DNA of 39,881 nucleotides from an uncultured Prevotellaceae bacterium (GCA_902775475.1 CACYME010000043.1:1-39881), one strand, 5' to 3'. Numbered from the stretch's first letter, positions 8,295 to 16,201 are shown. Program-made: numbers and translations. Notes: generated by a model not told the origin, from the sequence alone.

Positions 8295-9365
8295 ATGAAC
8301 GACGCCAAAAAGCCTCTTTTAGGCCTTACCGCAGCCGAGCTGAAAGACATTTCCGTTCAGTTGGGGCTGCCTGCCTTTACTGGTGGGCAGATAGCGAAGT
8401 GGATCTACGAGAAGCACGTTGGCAGCATCGACGCAATGACCAACCTCTCGAAAGCCGCCCGCCAGCAGCTCAATGAGCATTACCAGGTGGGAGCCGCTGC
8501 CCCTATCCATTGCCAGCGCTCCACCGACGGCACGGTGAAATACCTCTTCCCTGTTCTTGCTAACACCGATGGCCACAGCACGAAGTTCGTTGAGACCGTC
8601 TTCATCCCCGATGATGACCGCGCCACGCTGTGCGTGTCGAGTCAGGTGGGCTGCAAGATGAACTGCCTCTTCTGCCAGACGGGCAAGCAGGGCTTCGAGG
8701 GCAATCTCAGCGCATGCGACATCCTGAACCAAATCTACTCCCTGCCTGAACGCGACCGGCTGACCAACATCGTGTTCATGGGTCAGGGCGAGCCAATGGA
8801 CAATCTCGACGCCGTGCTACGCGCCACACAGCTGCTGACCGCCAGCGACGGCTACGCCTGGAGTCCGAAGCGCATCACCGTGAGCAGCGTGGGGCTGAAG
8901 CGCCATCTGAAGCGCTTCCTCGACGAGAGCGACTGCCACGTTGCCATCTCCATGCATTCGCCATTCCACGAACAGCGCCTGCAGCTGATGCCCGCTGAGA
9001 AGGCCATGCCCCTCAGCGAGACGCTCGACCTGCTGCGCCAGTATGACTTCACGCACCAGCGCCGCTGTTCCTTCGAATACATCTGCTTCGGCGGTCTGAA
9101 CGACTCGCTGGTCCATGCCCGCGAAATCGTCAAGCTGGTGCAGGGGATAGAATGCCGCGTGAATCTGATTCGTTTCCATCAGATACCCTGTGTCGACCTG
9201 CCATCCACCGACCCGCTGCGCATGGAGCAACTGCGCAACCACCTCACCCACCACGGCGTGTATGCCACCATCCGCGCCAGCCGTGGCGAGGACATCCTGG
9301 CTGCGTGCGGCCTGCTCTCTACCGCAAAGAAATCCCAAGACGACTCAAACAACATACAGATATAA
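8295..9365 (+). CDS. rlmN: 23S rRNA (adenine2503-C2)-methyltransferase RlmN (dual-specificity type)
   Basis: A 356-residue radical SAM enzyme that methylates C2 of A2503 in 23S rRNA; many RlmN proteins also methylate A37 of some tRNAs. The radical-SAM cluster motif is Cys120, Cys124 and Cys127 (CKMNCLFC), followed by QTGKQGF. The substrate-carrying cysteine of the catalytic pair is near residue 338 in AACGLLS. GQGEP and the family's helical N-terminus are also present. The ATG at 8295 is chosen because it directly follows a perfect promoter box and matches the family N-terminus; a longer reading frame continues upstream into araB but is not credible. pdxA starts 3 nt after the stop. Confidence 0.95.
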   Translation: MNDAKKPLLGLTAAELKDISVQLGLPAFTGGQIAKWIYEKHVGSIDAMTNLSKAARQQLNEHYQVGAAAPIHCQRSTDGTVKYLFPVLANTDGHSTKFVETVFIPDDDRATLCVSSQVGCKMNCLFCQTGKQGFEGNLSACDILNQIYSLPERDRLTNIVFMGQGEPMDNLDAVLRATQLLTASDGYAWSPKRITVSSVGLKRHLKRFLDESDCHVAISMHSPFHEQRLQLMPAEKAMPLSETLDLLRQYDFTHQRRCSFEYICFGGLNDSLVHAREIVKLVQGIECRVNLIRFHQIPCVDLPSTDPLRMEQLRNHLTHHGVYATIRASRGEDILAACGLLSTAKKSQDDSNNIQI

Positions 9366-9368
9366 ACA

Positions 9369-10523
9369 ATGGAAGAAAAGAAAATAAAAGTAGCCATTAC
9401 CCACGGCGACACCAACGGCGTGGGCTACGAAGTGATATTCAAGGCATTTGAAGACCCCGCCATGTTCGAGCTGTGCACGCCCATCGTCTACGGCTCGCCC
9501 AAAGCTGCCGCCTACCACGCCAAGGCCATCGGCATTGACCCGCAGTTTACCATCATCAACAATGCCGCTGAGGCCAAGGACGGTCGGCTGAACCTGCTCA
9601 CCACCTTCGAGGAGGAGGTGAAGATCGACTTGGGCATGCCCACCCCCGAAGCCGGCGAGGCTGCCAAGACCGCCCTCGACCGCGCCCTGAAGGACTGGAG
9701 CGAGGGGCTGTTCGACGTGCTCGTCACCGCCCCGATAGCCAAGAACAGCATCCGCAGCTTCGACGGACACACCTCGTACATCACCCAGCACCTTATAACC
9801 GGACAGCAGGAGGAAGATGCCTCGCGCCCACATGGCCTTACCATCCTGGTGAGCGACAACCTGCGCGTGGCGCTGGTCACCAACAATGTTTCGCTGAAGG
9901 ACGTGGCCGAGACCATCACCAAGCAGAAGATTGTGGAAAAAGCCACCATCTTCCATCAGTCGCTGCGCCGCGACATGCGCATCAGCAGTCCGCGCATCGC
10001 CGTGCTGGCCCTGAACCCGCGTGGCGGTGAGGACGGCGTGCTGGGCGACGAGGAGCAGGAGTTCATCCGCCCCGCCGTGGAGGAGCTGGCTGCGCAGAGC
10101 ATCCAGGCCTTCGGTCCCTACCCTGCCGACGACTTCTTCGGCAATGGCTCCTACGCCCAGTTCGACGGCGTGCTGGCCATGTATCACGACCAGGGGCAGA
10201 CGCCCTTCAAGGCCCTCACCAGCATCAGCGACGACAAGGGCGTGCGCCTCACCGCCGGTCTGCCCCTCGTCCGCACTGCTCCTGCCCACGGCACTTGCTT
10301 CAATCTGGCCGGACAGGGCCGCATGGAGGCCGACTCCATGCGCCACGCCATCTTCGAGGCCATCGACATCTGGCGCAACCGCAAGGAATACGACCTGCCC
10401 CTCGGCAACCCGCTGCCCAAGCTCTATCACGAGAAGCGCGACGACAGCGAGAAGGTGCGCTTCAACGTGCCACGCGAGAAGCGCCCTGAGCGTCCCAAGG
10501 CTCCTGCTGAGGAAGAGGAATAA
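9369..10523 (+). CDS. pdxA: 4-hydroxythreonine-4-phosphate dehydrogenase
   Basis: A 384-residue NAD-dependent dehydrogenase of pyridoxal-5-phosphate synthesis (DXP-dependent route), oxidising 4-phosphohydroxy-L-threonine before condensation by PdxJ. Visible motifs are THGDTNGVGYE at the N-terminus (the family's TxGDPxGIGPE), TAPIAK, DGHTSY with a metal His, ALNPRGGEDG, MYHDQGQTPFK with the metal site, and RTAPAHGT. The C-terminal tail (about residues 355-384) is charged and ends in a run of Glu. It is somewhat longer than the E. coli enzyme (329) because of this tail and internal loops. It lies 3 nt after rlmN, so the two are probably one transcript. Confidence 0.93.
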   Translation: MEEKKIKVAITHGDTNGVGYEVIFKAFEDPAMFELCTPIVYGSPKAAAYHAKAIGIDPQFTIINNAAEAKDGRLNLLTTFEEEVKIDLGMPTPEAGEAAKTALDRALKDWSEGLFDVLVTAPIAKNSIRSFDGHTSYITQHLITGQQEEDASRPHGLTILVSDNLRVALVTNNVSLKDVAETITKQKIVEKATIFHQSLRRDMRISSPRIAVLALNPRGGEDGVLGDEEQEFIRPAVEELAAQSIQAFGPYPADDFFGNGSYAQFDGVLAMYHDQGQTPFKALTSISDDKGVRLTAGLPLVRTAPAHGTCFNLAGQGRMEADSMRHAIFEAIDIWRNRKEYDLPLGNPLPKLYHEKRDDSEKVRFNVPREKRPERPKAPAEEEE

Positions 10524-10549
10524 AAGCTATGTAAAAAGCAGAGGCATCG

Positions 10550-11686
10550 GTGAAGAAGAAGTATCAGAACGGTTTCCTCATCTTCGGTCTCATCGTGCTG
10601 GCGCTCATGGTGAGCCAGCTCGACTTCGATGAGGTGTGGAGCGGCATCCAGCGCGCAGGCTATTGGTTCCTGGCCGTGGTGCTGCTTTGGGCCGTGCTCT
10701 ATCTCTTCAATACCGGTGCATGGTGGATTATTATCAAGAGCCAAGCCCCCAAAGCCCCCCTCAATCCCCTTATAATGGGGGAGGCGGCCCCCCTTTCGTC
10801 CCCCGAGGGGGACACTATAGACCCTTCCATGAGCAGCAAAACTATAGAAGCCCCCTCGGGGGCCGTAGGGGGGGCTGCCTCCCCCCAGTTGGGGGGATTA
10901 AGGGGGGACTTTTCCTTCCTCTGGCTCTACAAGATTACGGTGTCGGGCTTCGCGCTCAACTATGCCACGCCCGGCGGACTGATGGGTGGCGAGCCCTACC
11001 GCATCATGGCGCTCTCGCCCTACATCGGCACCGAGCGGGCCACGTCGAGCGTCCTGCTCTACGTCATGACCCACATCTTCTCCCACTTCTGGTTCTGGCT
11101 GCTGTCGTGCTTCCTTTACGTCTTCACCCAGCCCATGAATGTGCCCATGGCCTTGCTGCTGCTCTGCGTGGCAGCCTTCTGCCTCACGGCCATCTGGTTC
11201 TTTCTGAAAGGCTATAAGAAAGGCATCGCCGTGAGCGGCATGCGTGTGCTGAGCCATATTCCATTCTTGAAGAAGTGGGCCAAGCGCTTCTTCGACACGC
11301 ACGCTGAGCAGCTGCACACCATCGACCAGCAGATAGCAGCCCTGCACGGCCAGAACCCACGCACGTTCTTCGCCGCCGTGTTCCTCGAGCTGTCGTGTCG
11401 CGTGGTTTCGGCATTGGAGATTCTCTTCATCCTGCTGGTCATCATGCCTTCGGCCAACTATCTGCAGTGCATTCTCATCCTGGCATTCACGTCGCTGTTT
11501 GCCAATATGCTTTTCTTCATCCCCCTGCAGTTAGGCGGACGCGAAGGCGGCTTCCTGCTCTCGGCCAAGGGACTGAGCATCGGAGCGCGCGAAGGCATCT
11601 TCGTGGCCCTGCTCGTCCGTCTGCGCGAGCTCATCTGGACAGCCATCGGCCTGCTTCTCATCAAGCTGGAGAAGCGCAACGGCTAA
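10550..11686 (+). CDS. Flippase-like integral membrane protein (YbhN/LPG_synthase_TM family) with internal repeat insertion
   Basis: A polytopic inner-membrane protein of the family that includes YbhN and the MprF flippase domain (Pfam LPG_synthase_TM). Family landmarks are FNTGAWWIIIK, KITVSGFALNYATPGGLMGG with GEPYR, and the late PLQLGGREGG. Between the first two, about residues 68-121 are encoded by a G/C-rich compound palindrome and give a Pro/Gly/Ala-rich stretch unlike the rest. The frame is kept. The GTG at 10550 is the only plausible start near the expected N-terminus, since an in-frame ATG at 10529 is followed at once by TAA. Substrate unknown; a lipid-linked substrate is typical. 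It ends 9 nt from the convergent Sel1 gene. Confidence 0.8.
   Translation: MKKKYQNGFLIFGLIVLALMVSQLDFDEVWSGIQRAGYWFLAVVLLWAVLYLFNTGAWWIIIKSQAPKAPLNPLIMGEAAPLSSPEGDTIDPSMSSKTIEAPSGAVGGAASPQLGGLRGDFSFLWLYKITVSGFALNYATPGGLMGGEPYRIMALSPYIGTERATSSVLLYVMTHIFSHFWFWLLSCFLYVFTQPMNVPMALLLLCVAAFCLTAIWFFLKGYKKGIAVSGMRVLSHIPFLKKWAKRFFDTHAEQLHTIDQQIAALHGQNPRTFFAAVFLELSCRVVSALEILFILLVIMPSANYLQCILILAFTSLFANMLFFIPLQLGGREGGFLLSAKGLSIGAREGIFVALLVRLRELIWTAIGLLLIKLEKRNG
10752..10911. repeat. Compound palindromic element (160 bp) inside the flippase-like gene
   Basis: The outer arms 10752-10785 and 10877-10911 are imperfect inverted repeats (AAGCCCCCCTCAATCCCC against AAGTCCCCCCTTAATCCCCC when reversed). The inner arms 10786-10820 and 10842-10876 are another inverted pair built on CCCCCGAGGGGG and ending CTATAG. 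A 21-bp loop lies at 10821-10841. Both pairs together fold into one long hairpin. No transposase gene and no clear target-site duplication are seen. The right inner arm recurs at the window start (9-43). Confidence 0.85.
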
Positions 11687-11695
11687 ACAGCAAGT

Positions 11696-12283
11696 TTATT
11701 CCTTATTACGCAGGCGTGCTACGTTCTGCCGGGCTACGGGCAGTCCTTGCTGCGCAGCCAGGTCAAACCAGTAGCATGCGGAGTCGGTGTCGCAGGGCAG
11801 CCCCATGCCGTGCAGGAACATCGTGCCCAGGTTGTTCTGCGCCGCCGCATGCCCCTTTGCCGCCGCTAAGCGATAGAGCCGCTCGGCCACGGCAAAGTCC
11901 TGCTCCACCCCCAGCCCGTTCTGATAGAGCCAGCCCAGGTTCGACTGCGCCAGCGTGTTGCCCTGCCCAGCCGACAGTGCGAACCAGCGAGCGGCCTCGG
12001 CATAGTCCTGGCCAACGCCCTGCCCGTCCTTATAGAGCACGCCGAGGTTGTTCTGTGCCCGTGCGTCGCCCTGCTCGGCAGCCTGTCGATACCATCGGGC
12101 CGCCTCGTCATAGCGTCCCGCCTTGTCGCAGTCCATCCCTCTGCGCAGCTGGGCCTGCACATCGCCCTGTTCCGCCAACGCCAGCAACGAGTCTGCCGCC
12201 AACGATGCCTCCCCTTTCTGCCGTTGCCCCGCTGGTAAGCACGACACCAACGCAAGCCCTAAAACCGCCACACATGCTCTCAT
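11696..12283 (-). CDS. Sel1-repeat (TPR-like) lipoprotein
   Basis: The start MRACVAVLGLALVSC at 12283 gives a signal peptide with lipobox LVSC, so the mature 195-residue product is probably a lipid-anchored periplasmic protein. Four Sel1-like helical repeats follow, with phrases such as AQNNLGVLYKDGQGV, AQSNLGWLYQNGLGV and AQNNLGTMFLHGMGL spaced by about 36 residues. Such proteins act as scaffolds in protein-protein contacts; no specific partner is evident. The reading frame is open up to 12370, but the lipobox decides the start. It converges on the flippase-like gene. Confidence 0.82.
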   Translation of the reverse strand: MRACVAVLGLALVSCLPAGQRQKGEASLAADSLLALAEQGDVQAQLRRGMDCDKAGRYDEAARWYRQAAEQGDARAQNNLGVLYKDGQGVGQDYAEAARWFALSAGQGNTLAQSNLGWLYQNGLGVEQDFAVAERLYRLAAAKGHAAAQNNLGTMFLHGMGLPCDTDSACYWFDLAAQQGLPVARQNVARLRNKE

Positions 12284-12357
12284 CTTTTCAATCCTTTCCT
12301 GCACAGAAAAACAGCCCGAAGTCGCAACTGCCGTTCTGCAAAATTGTCTGTTTTTTG

Positions 12358-12365
12358 CAAAAGTA
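12358..12365 (-). promoter_or_regulatory. Possible -7 box of the Sel1 lipoprotein gene
   Basis: Reads TACTTTTG on the minus strand, a full match to TAnnTTTG, about 75 nt upstream of the ATG. The nearest TTTG (12390-12393) is 24 nt away, longer than the usual 19-21, so the promoter is only tentative. Confidence 0.4.
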
Positions 12366-12477
12366 ATCAATAAAATTGTCTCTATCTTACAAACTGACGG
12401 GAATTAACGTTTTTTAATAACCAACATGAAAAAAGTGAACAATTAATCCGTAAATTTGCCTCGACACCCTCTTCTGT

Positions 12478-12696
12478 AAGCACGCCAAATTTTCAAAAGT
12501 CAACGCCTTTTGAAAATTTAGCGTTGACTTTTTTCAGCGTTCCGTCGCCTTTTTTCTCCAAAACGAGCATAAACACCTAAGCACCAGCCACTTAGCAAAC
12601 TCGTTCAAAACTCGCGTTTTTTCAGCCAAAAACTTTCTCGCGCAGAATTTTCAAAATTTGGAGGGGTTCGACTGTTCATTTTGGGAAATAATTAAC
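12478..12696 (+). repeat. Dispersed ~220-bp AT-rich repeat, copy A
   Basis: Begins AAGCACGCCAAATTTTCAA and ends near ATAATTAAC. It contains GTCAACGCC (12499-12507) and its inverted partner (12520-12528, one mismatch) around the loop TTTTGAAAATTT. A second shared block near 12601-12675 includes CTCGCGCAGAATTTTCAAAA and GTTCGACTGTTCA. The same order of blocks occurs at 28355-28574. It occupies most of the gap between the Sel1 and GH97 genes (12284-12805). The remaining 109 bp before the GH97 stop hold a small palindrome, CCGTTCAGGCTGAACGG at 12748-12764, a possible weak terminator for the GH97 gene. Confidence 0.8.
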
Positions 12697-12805
12697 TAAA
12701 AATTATATAAAAGGGGGCGGCTCTCCTTTTTCCAGTTCAGACCGAAACCGTTCAGGCTGAACGGGAAATTCGGCTGAACGGAACGCGAACTACCTCTGGA
12801 ACAAA

Positions 12806-14695
12806 TCAACGCCTGACGACGAAGACGAAGCCCCCACGCGGTGCACAGCGCACCGACTGGGGCAGGGCAGGCAGCGACCGGATGTCCCAGCATGCAGCCT
12901 GGGTGCCCTCGCCAGCTGCGGCGGCATCGAAGAAGGCTTGCACAGCACCCAGTCCGGCAGGGAGCCGCTGGAGGGGAACGGTGAGCGTGGCCTCCTTGTC
13001 GGTACCGTTGATGCCCGCCACGTACCAGGTAGTGCCGCTGCGGCGCGCCAGCACGACCTGCTCGCCGGGATAGCCGGACAGGAAGCGCGTCTCGTCCCAC
13101 GCCACCGGCAGCCGGCTGAGGAACTGCTGCACCCCGGCGGGCTGGGCCAGATAGCTCTCCGGGCGGTCGGCCAGATGCTGGAGGCCGCTCTCGAAGAGCA
13201 CGGTGAGTGCCAGCTCGTGGGCGCAGGTGGTGATGTGCGGATGCTGCGAGTCGCTGAACGTGCAGGGCGTATAGTCCATGGGGCCGATGACGTTGCGGGT
13301 GAAGGGCAGCGTGGCGTTGTGGCGGGCGGCACGGGCGGTGAACGTAGGCACGTTGTTGTACCACTCGGCACCGTAGACGGCCTCAGTGGTCAGCAGGTTG
13401 GGCCACGTGCGCTGCCAGCCGCGCGGAATGGTGGCCCCGTGGAAGTTGACCAGCAGGTGGTGGCGGGCAGCGCTCTGCAGCAGGTCGATGCAGTAGTCCA
13501 TGTTCAGCTGCGTGTCGCCGGAGAAGAAGTCGATCTTCACGCCCACTACGCCGATGCGCTCGCACCAGGCAAACTCGCGCTCCCTGTCCTCGGGCTTGTT
13601 CAGCCGATACTTCGGCCCCGGCGCACCGTTCACCCAGCCCACGCTGGAGTTGTACCAGATGAGGGGCTTCACCCCCTGCTGGCGGGCATAGGCCACGGCG
13701 TCCTCGATGGTCTTTCCGTCCTTCATCTCGTCCCACTCGGCGTCGATGAGCACGTAGGGCAGGCGCAGCGTGACGGCCATGTCGACGTATTTCCTGATAA
13801 TCTGATAGTCGTTAGAGCCGTGATTGTAGGCCCAGTAAATCCACGAGACGGCGCCGGGGTGAATCCACGTGTCGTCGTCGAGCTGCGAGGGCTCCGAGAC
13901 ATCGGTGACGAGCGTCGACTCCACCACCTGGGCCAGTGAGCCCACGATGAGCACGCGCCAGGGAGTGTGCCAGCGGCCCGAGGCCGGCATCGTGGCAGCG
14001 TCGGGCGTCACGCGGAACAGCTCGCCGTCGTTGTAGAGGCACGAGGCGCTCTGTCCCCGCTCGATGTTCGCCTCGCTGATGAGCACGAACAGGCCGTCGG
14101 CGGGCTCCACGAGGGCGGGATAGCCCCAGCGGTTATTGAAGCCGTCGGGCGAGAGCGATGGTGCTGAGAAGCCCCGTTCGGCCTTCACCTTCGCCGTGGT
14201 GCTCAGGGGGAAGAAGCCCTCGTAGGCCTCGGTCCACTGCTGCATCCAGCGGCGCGTGCCCTCGGGGATGCGATAGGTGGTGGCCTCTTGCCTCTCGCCA
14301 CTCTCCTCTACCTCGTAGCGGAAAGCCAGTCCGTCGTTGTAGAGCCGGGCCACGAGGCGACAGCCGCGCTGCAAGGTCGCAGCATACTCGTTGGCCTCGT
14401 TGGTGCAGTGCAGGCGCTTGCCCGCCAGCATGTTGTACTCCTCGCTGATGCGGCGCACCAGCTGCAGCGGCCCACGGTGGCCCTGGCCCGACGGCTCGCC
14501 CAGCCCCACGGTGGGAATCTCCATCACCAGCTGGTTTCCACTGTAGAGGGCATAGCCCGATTGCTGCGCCTTCAGCGTCAGCCGTCCGTTGGGCGAGGTT
14601 GCCTGGGCAGCGTCGCCATGTCCCCACGCCAGCCCCACAGAGGCCAGCATGAGCAGTCCTGTCAACATTAACTGTCTCATCATTCTGTTATCCAT
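12806..14695 (-). CDS. Glycoside hydrolase family 97, secreted
   Basis: A 629-residue enzyme with a signal peptide (MDNRMMRQLMLTG then a hydrophobic run ending about AWG), an N-terminal beta-sandwich, a central (beta/alpha)8 barrel and a C-terminal all-beta domain, as in GH97. Barrel motifs are visible: SWIYWAYNHGSNDY, YVLIDAEWDE, VGVKIDFFSGD and LLTTEAVYGAEWYNN. Asp389 in KIDFFSG fits the nucleophile position of the retaining branch (the Bacteroides alpha-galactosidase BT1871 type) and Glu438 the acid/base; inverting SusB-type enzymes lack that Asp. It therefore probably cleaves alpha-galactosides or a related alpha-glycoside. It has its own promoter and no SusC/D pair nearby. The 14695 ATG is chosen for the signal peptide; the frame is open to 14758. 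Confidence 0.92.
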   Translation of the reverse strand: MDNRMMRQLMLTGLLMLASVGLAWGHGDAAQATSPNGRLTLKAQQSGYALYSGNQLVMEIPTVGLGEPSGQGHRGPLQLVRRISEEYNMLAGKRLHCTNEANEYAATLQRGCRLVARLYNDGLAFRYEVEESGERQEATTYRIPEGTRRWMQQWTEAYEGFFPLSTTAKVKAERGFSAPSLSPDGFNNRWGYPALVEPADGLFVLISEANIERGQSASCLYNDGELFRVTPDAATMPASGRWHTPWRVLIVGSLAQVVESTLVTDVSEPSQLDDDTWIHPGAVSWIYWAYNHGSNDYQIIRKYVDMAVTLRLPYVLIDAEWDEMKDGKTIEDAVAYARQQGVKPLIWYNSSVGWVNGAPGPKYRLNKPEDREREFAWCERIGVVGVKIDFFSGDTQLNMDYCIDLLQSAARHHLLVNFHGATIPRGWQRTWPNLLTTEAVYGAEWYNNVPTFTARAARHNATLPFTRNVIGPMDYTPCTFSDSQHPHITTCAHELALTVLFESGLQHLADRPESYLAQPAGVQQFLSRLPVAWDETRFLSGYPGEQVVLARRSGTTWYVAGINGTDKEATLTVPLQRLPAGLGAVQAFFDAAAAGEGTQAACWDIRSLPALPQSVRCAPRGGFVFVVRR

Positions 14696-14765
14696 TTTGG
14701 TTCGTAAATGTCGTGTGTAAGTCATAGAAGCCGACGCTTCCAGCGAAGGAAGCTGCATTCTGCTG

Positions 14766-14797
14766 CAAAGTTAGGCAAAAATCTCCGAACCGCCAAG
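14766..14797 (-). promoter_or_regulatory. Promoter of the GH97 gene
   Basis: On the minus strand, CTTG (14794-14797) is followed after 20 nt by the perfect -7 box TAACTTTG (14766-14773). The leader to the ATG is about 65 nt. Confidence 0.7.
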
Positions 14798-14841
14798 CAA
14801 TTCGGGGATTATTACACGAAGGAAAAAAGGTGGCAAACAAT

Positions 14842-14872
14842 TTTGCGCTCTGCAGAACTATTTGTATCTTTG
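14842..14872 (+). promoter_or_regulatory. Promoter of the helical-repeat protein gene
   Basis: TTTG at 14842-14845, a 19-nt spacer, then TATCTTTG at 14865-14872, a full consensus match. It lies back to back with the GH97 promoter, with about 70 bp between the two -7 boxes. The leader to the ATG at 14888 is very short. Confidence 0.8.
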
Positions 14873-14887
14873 CAGAAAAAAGGAGCC

Positions 14888-15832
14888 ATGACCGTAAAAG
14901 AAGTGTTTGAACTGAGGAAGCAGGGCAGAATAGAGGAGGCCTACGAAGCCATACGCCCCATGTACGCCGTACACCAGGGCAAATATACCACGCTGTGCAT
15001 GCTCTGGACGGCCAGCGACGTGATGAAGAAGCGCCTCGAGGAGAAGCGCACCGACGAGGCCGCCAAGATATTCGAGGCGCTGCTGCGGGTGCTGCCCCAC
15101 GTCGACGACCGCGACGGCAAAGCCCACACGGCCATTCTGAACGGGGCACTGCGGCTGAGCGAGGAGGTGAAGGCGTTCAGCATGCTCAACTTCATGGAGC
15201 ATCACGGCAACGCCCTGCTGACCGACGACGACTGGAAGGCTCCCCTGCCCTCGCCCACTCCGACGGGTGCCACGGCGGGGCATCCGCTGCCCTCAACGGC
15301 CCAGCGGCTGCTGACGCGCTGCTTCCACGAACTGCAGGAGCACCCCGACACCGACCACGCGCTGCAAGTGATGCCGCTGCTGCAGGAGGCAGCAAGGCGC
15401 AACGGTCGCAACAAGAACACGCTGCGCTACATGGCCGTGGTCTATCGCATCATGGGTGAGCGCGAGAAGGCCATCGGCATCTATCGGCAGCTGCTCACCC
15501 GCCATCACGACAGCTATCTCTATGCCGAGCTGGCCGAGCTGACCGACGAGCCCGGCCCCAAAGCCGCCCTGCTCTGCCGCGCCATTCAGAACCAGCGGCA
15601 GGAGAAGTTCCGCACGGGCTACCGCCTCGCCCTGGCCCGTCTGCTGGCCGACCGCGACAAGGCTCGTGCCGCCCACGAGCTGCAGAAGTGCATCGCCACC
15701 CGCAAGGCCCTGGGCTACACCATCACCCGTGACCTGCTGGCCCTGCAGCAACAGCTCGCCAGCGCACAGCCCACCACCGATGCCGAGCAGCGCGATTTCT
15801 ACGAGAAGATGGCGGCAAAGTTCCCCGTCTGA
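14888..15832 (+). CDS. Helical TPR-like repeat protein of unknown function
   Basis: A 314-residue cytoplasmic protein with no signal peptide or membrane helix. It starts MTVKEVFELRKQGRIEEAYE, a helix-turn-helix pair as in TPR proteins, and later shows NKNTLRYMAVVYRIMGEREK and related helices (about residues 175-215). I recognise it as a conserved Bacteroidales protein without a known job. The ATG at 14888 is chosen because a consensus promoter ends 15 nt upstream; the frame is open to 14708 but that region runs through the GH97 promoter. Stand-alone gene followed by a hairpin at 15853-15880. A TOTE-like or stress role cannot be told from the sequence. Confidence 0.8.
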   Translation: MTVKEVFELRKQGRIEEAYEAIRPMYAVHQGKYTTLCMLWTASDVMKKRLEEKRTDEAAKIFEALLRVLPHVDDRDGKAHTAILNGALRLSEEVKAFSMLNFMEHHGNALLTDDDWKAPLPSPTPTGATAGHPLPSTAQRLLTRCFHELQEHPDTDHALQVMPLLQEAARRNGRNKNTLRYMAVVYRIMGEREKAIGIYRQLLTRHHDSYLYAELAELTDEPGPKAALLCRAIQNQRQEKFRTGYRLALARLLADRDKARAAHELQKCIATRKALGYTITRDLLALQQQLASAQPTTDAEQRDFYEKMAAKFPV

Positions 15833-15852
15833 ACGATGCCTTCAATAGACGA

Positions 15853-15880
15853 GAGTGCTTTCCGGGTGCAGAAAGCACTC
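15853..15880 (+). terminator. Hairpin after the helical-repeat gene
   Basis: Perfect 10-bp stem (GAGTGCTTTC / GAAAGCACTC) with an 8-nt loop, 20 bp after the stop. There is no T run, so it may stabilise the 3' end instead of terminating transcription alone. Confidence 0.5.
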
Positions 15881-15884
15881 TGAT

Positions 15885-16121
15885 GAGTTGGATATCAGTC
15901 ATTTCAGGAAAAGACAGCACCAGGAGACCATCAAGGGCTTGAAATCGAAAAACGGGAACGATGCTTGGGCCACGCTTGGCCAATGCCCACTTCTGGGCCT
16001 GCTTCTCCAAAACGGTGCAATAAAAGCCAAAGACAAAGTCCTTGTAGAAGCCAGAGACAAGAATTTCCAGTTTCTCCACCTTCACGTTGCTGCCATGAAA
16101 TATGGTTCCCATTTCTTTCAT
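15885..16121 (-). pseudogene. Truncated DUF3990 gene (N-terminal half only)
   Basis: From the ATG at 16121 the frame reads MKEMGTIFHGSNVKVEK, then ILVSGFYKDFVFGFYC and EKQAQKWALAKRGPSIV, ending near VLSFPEMTD. This is the first half of a DUF3990 protein, whose HGSN start resembles ADP-ribosyltransferase-like folds. The C-terminal half, including the usual GPxADD motif, is absent; past about 15885 the frame reads unrelated residues antisense to the helical-repeat gene until 15723. A consensus promoter lies just upstream, so a truncated protein may still be made. Its middle part is exactly what the second DUF3990 gene (16435-16647) lacks, although the two seem to come from different subgroups. 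Confidence 0.7.
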
Positions 16122-16126
16122 AGTTG

Positions 16127-16157
16127 CAAACATAAGAAAAAAGCTCAATGCGCCAAG
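16127..16157 (-). promoter_or_regulatory. Promoter of the truncated DUF3990 gene
   Basis: On the minus strand CTTG (16154-16157), a 19-nt spacer, then TATGTTTG (16127-16134), a full -7 match, five bases before the ATG at 16121. The layout matches the nearly leaderless promoters elsewhere in the window. Confidence 0.6.
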
Positions 16158-16201
16158 TTTTCCGAGGATTATTTTAATAGTTCTTGATGATAACTGTAAA
16201 C

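Noticed and set aside
9-12000. Insertion sequence or phage carrying the palindromic elements
   Set aside because: No transposase, integrase or phage gene occurs in the window, so only non-autonomous elements can be supported.
12451-12458. TAAATTTG on the plus strand as a promoter
   Set aside because: It matches the -7 consensus, but no TTTG lies at the right distance and no gene follows on this strand.
14708-14887. Longer N-terminus for the helical-repeat protein
   Set aside because: The region holds both divergent promoters, and the consensus -7 box sits just before the ATG at 14888.
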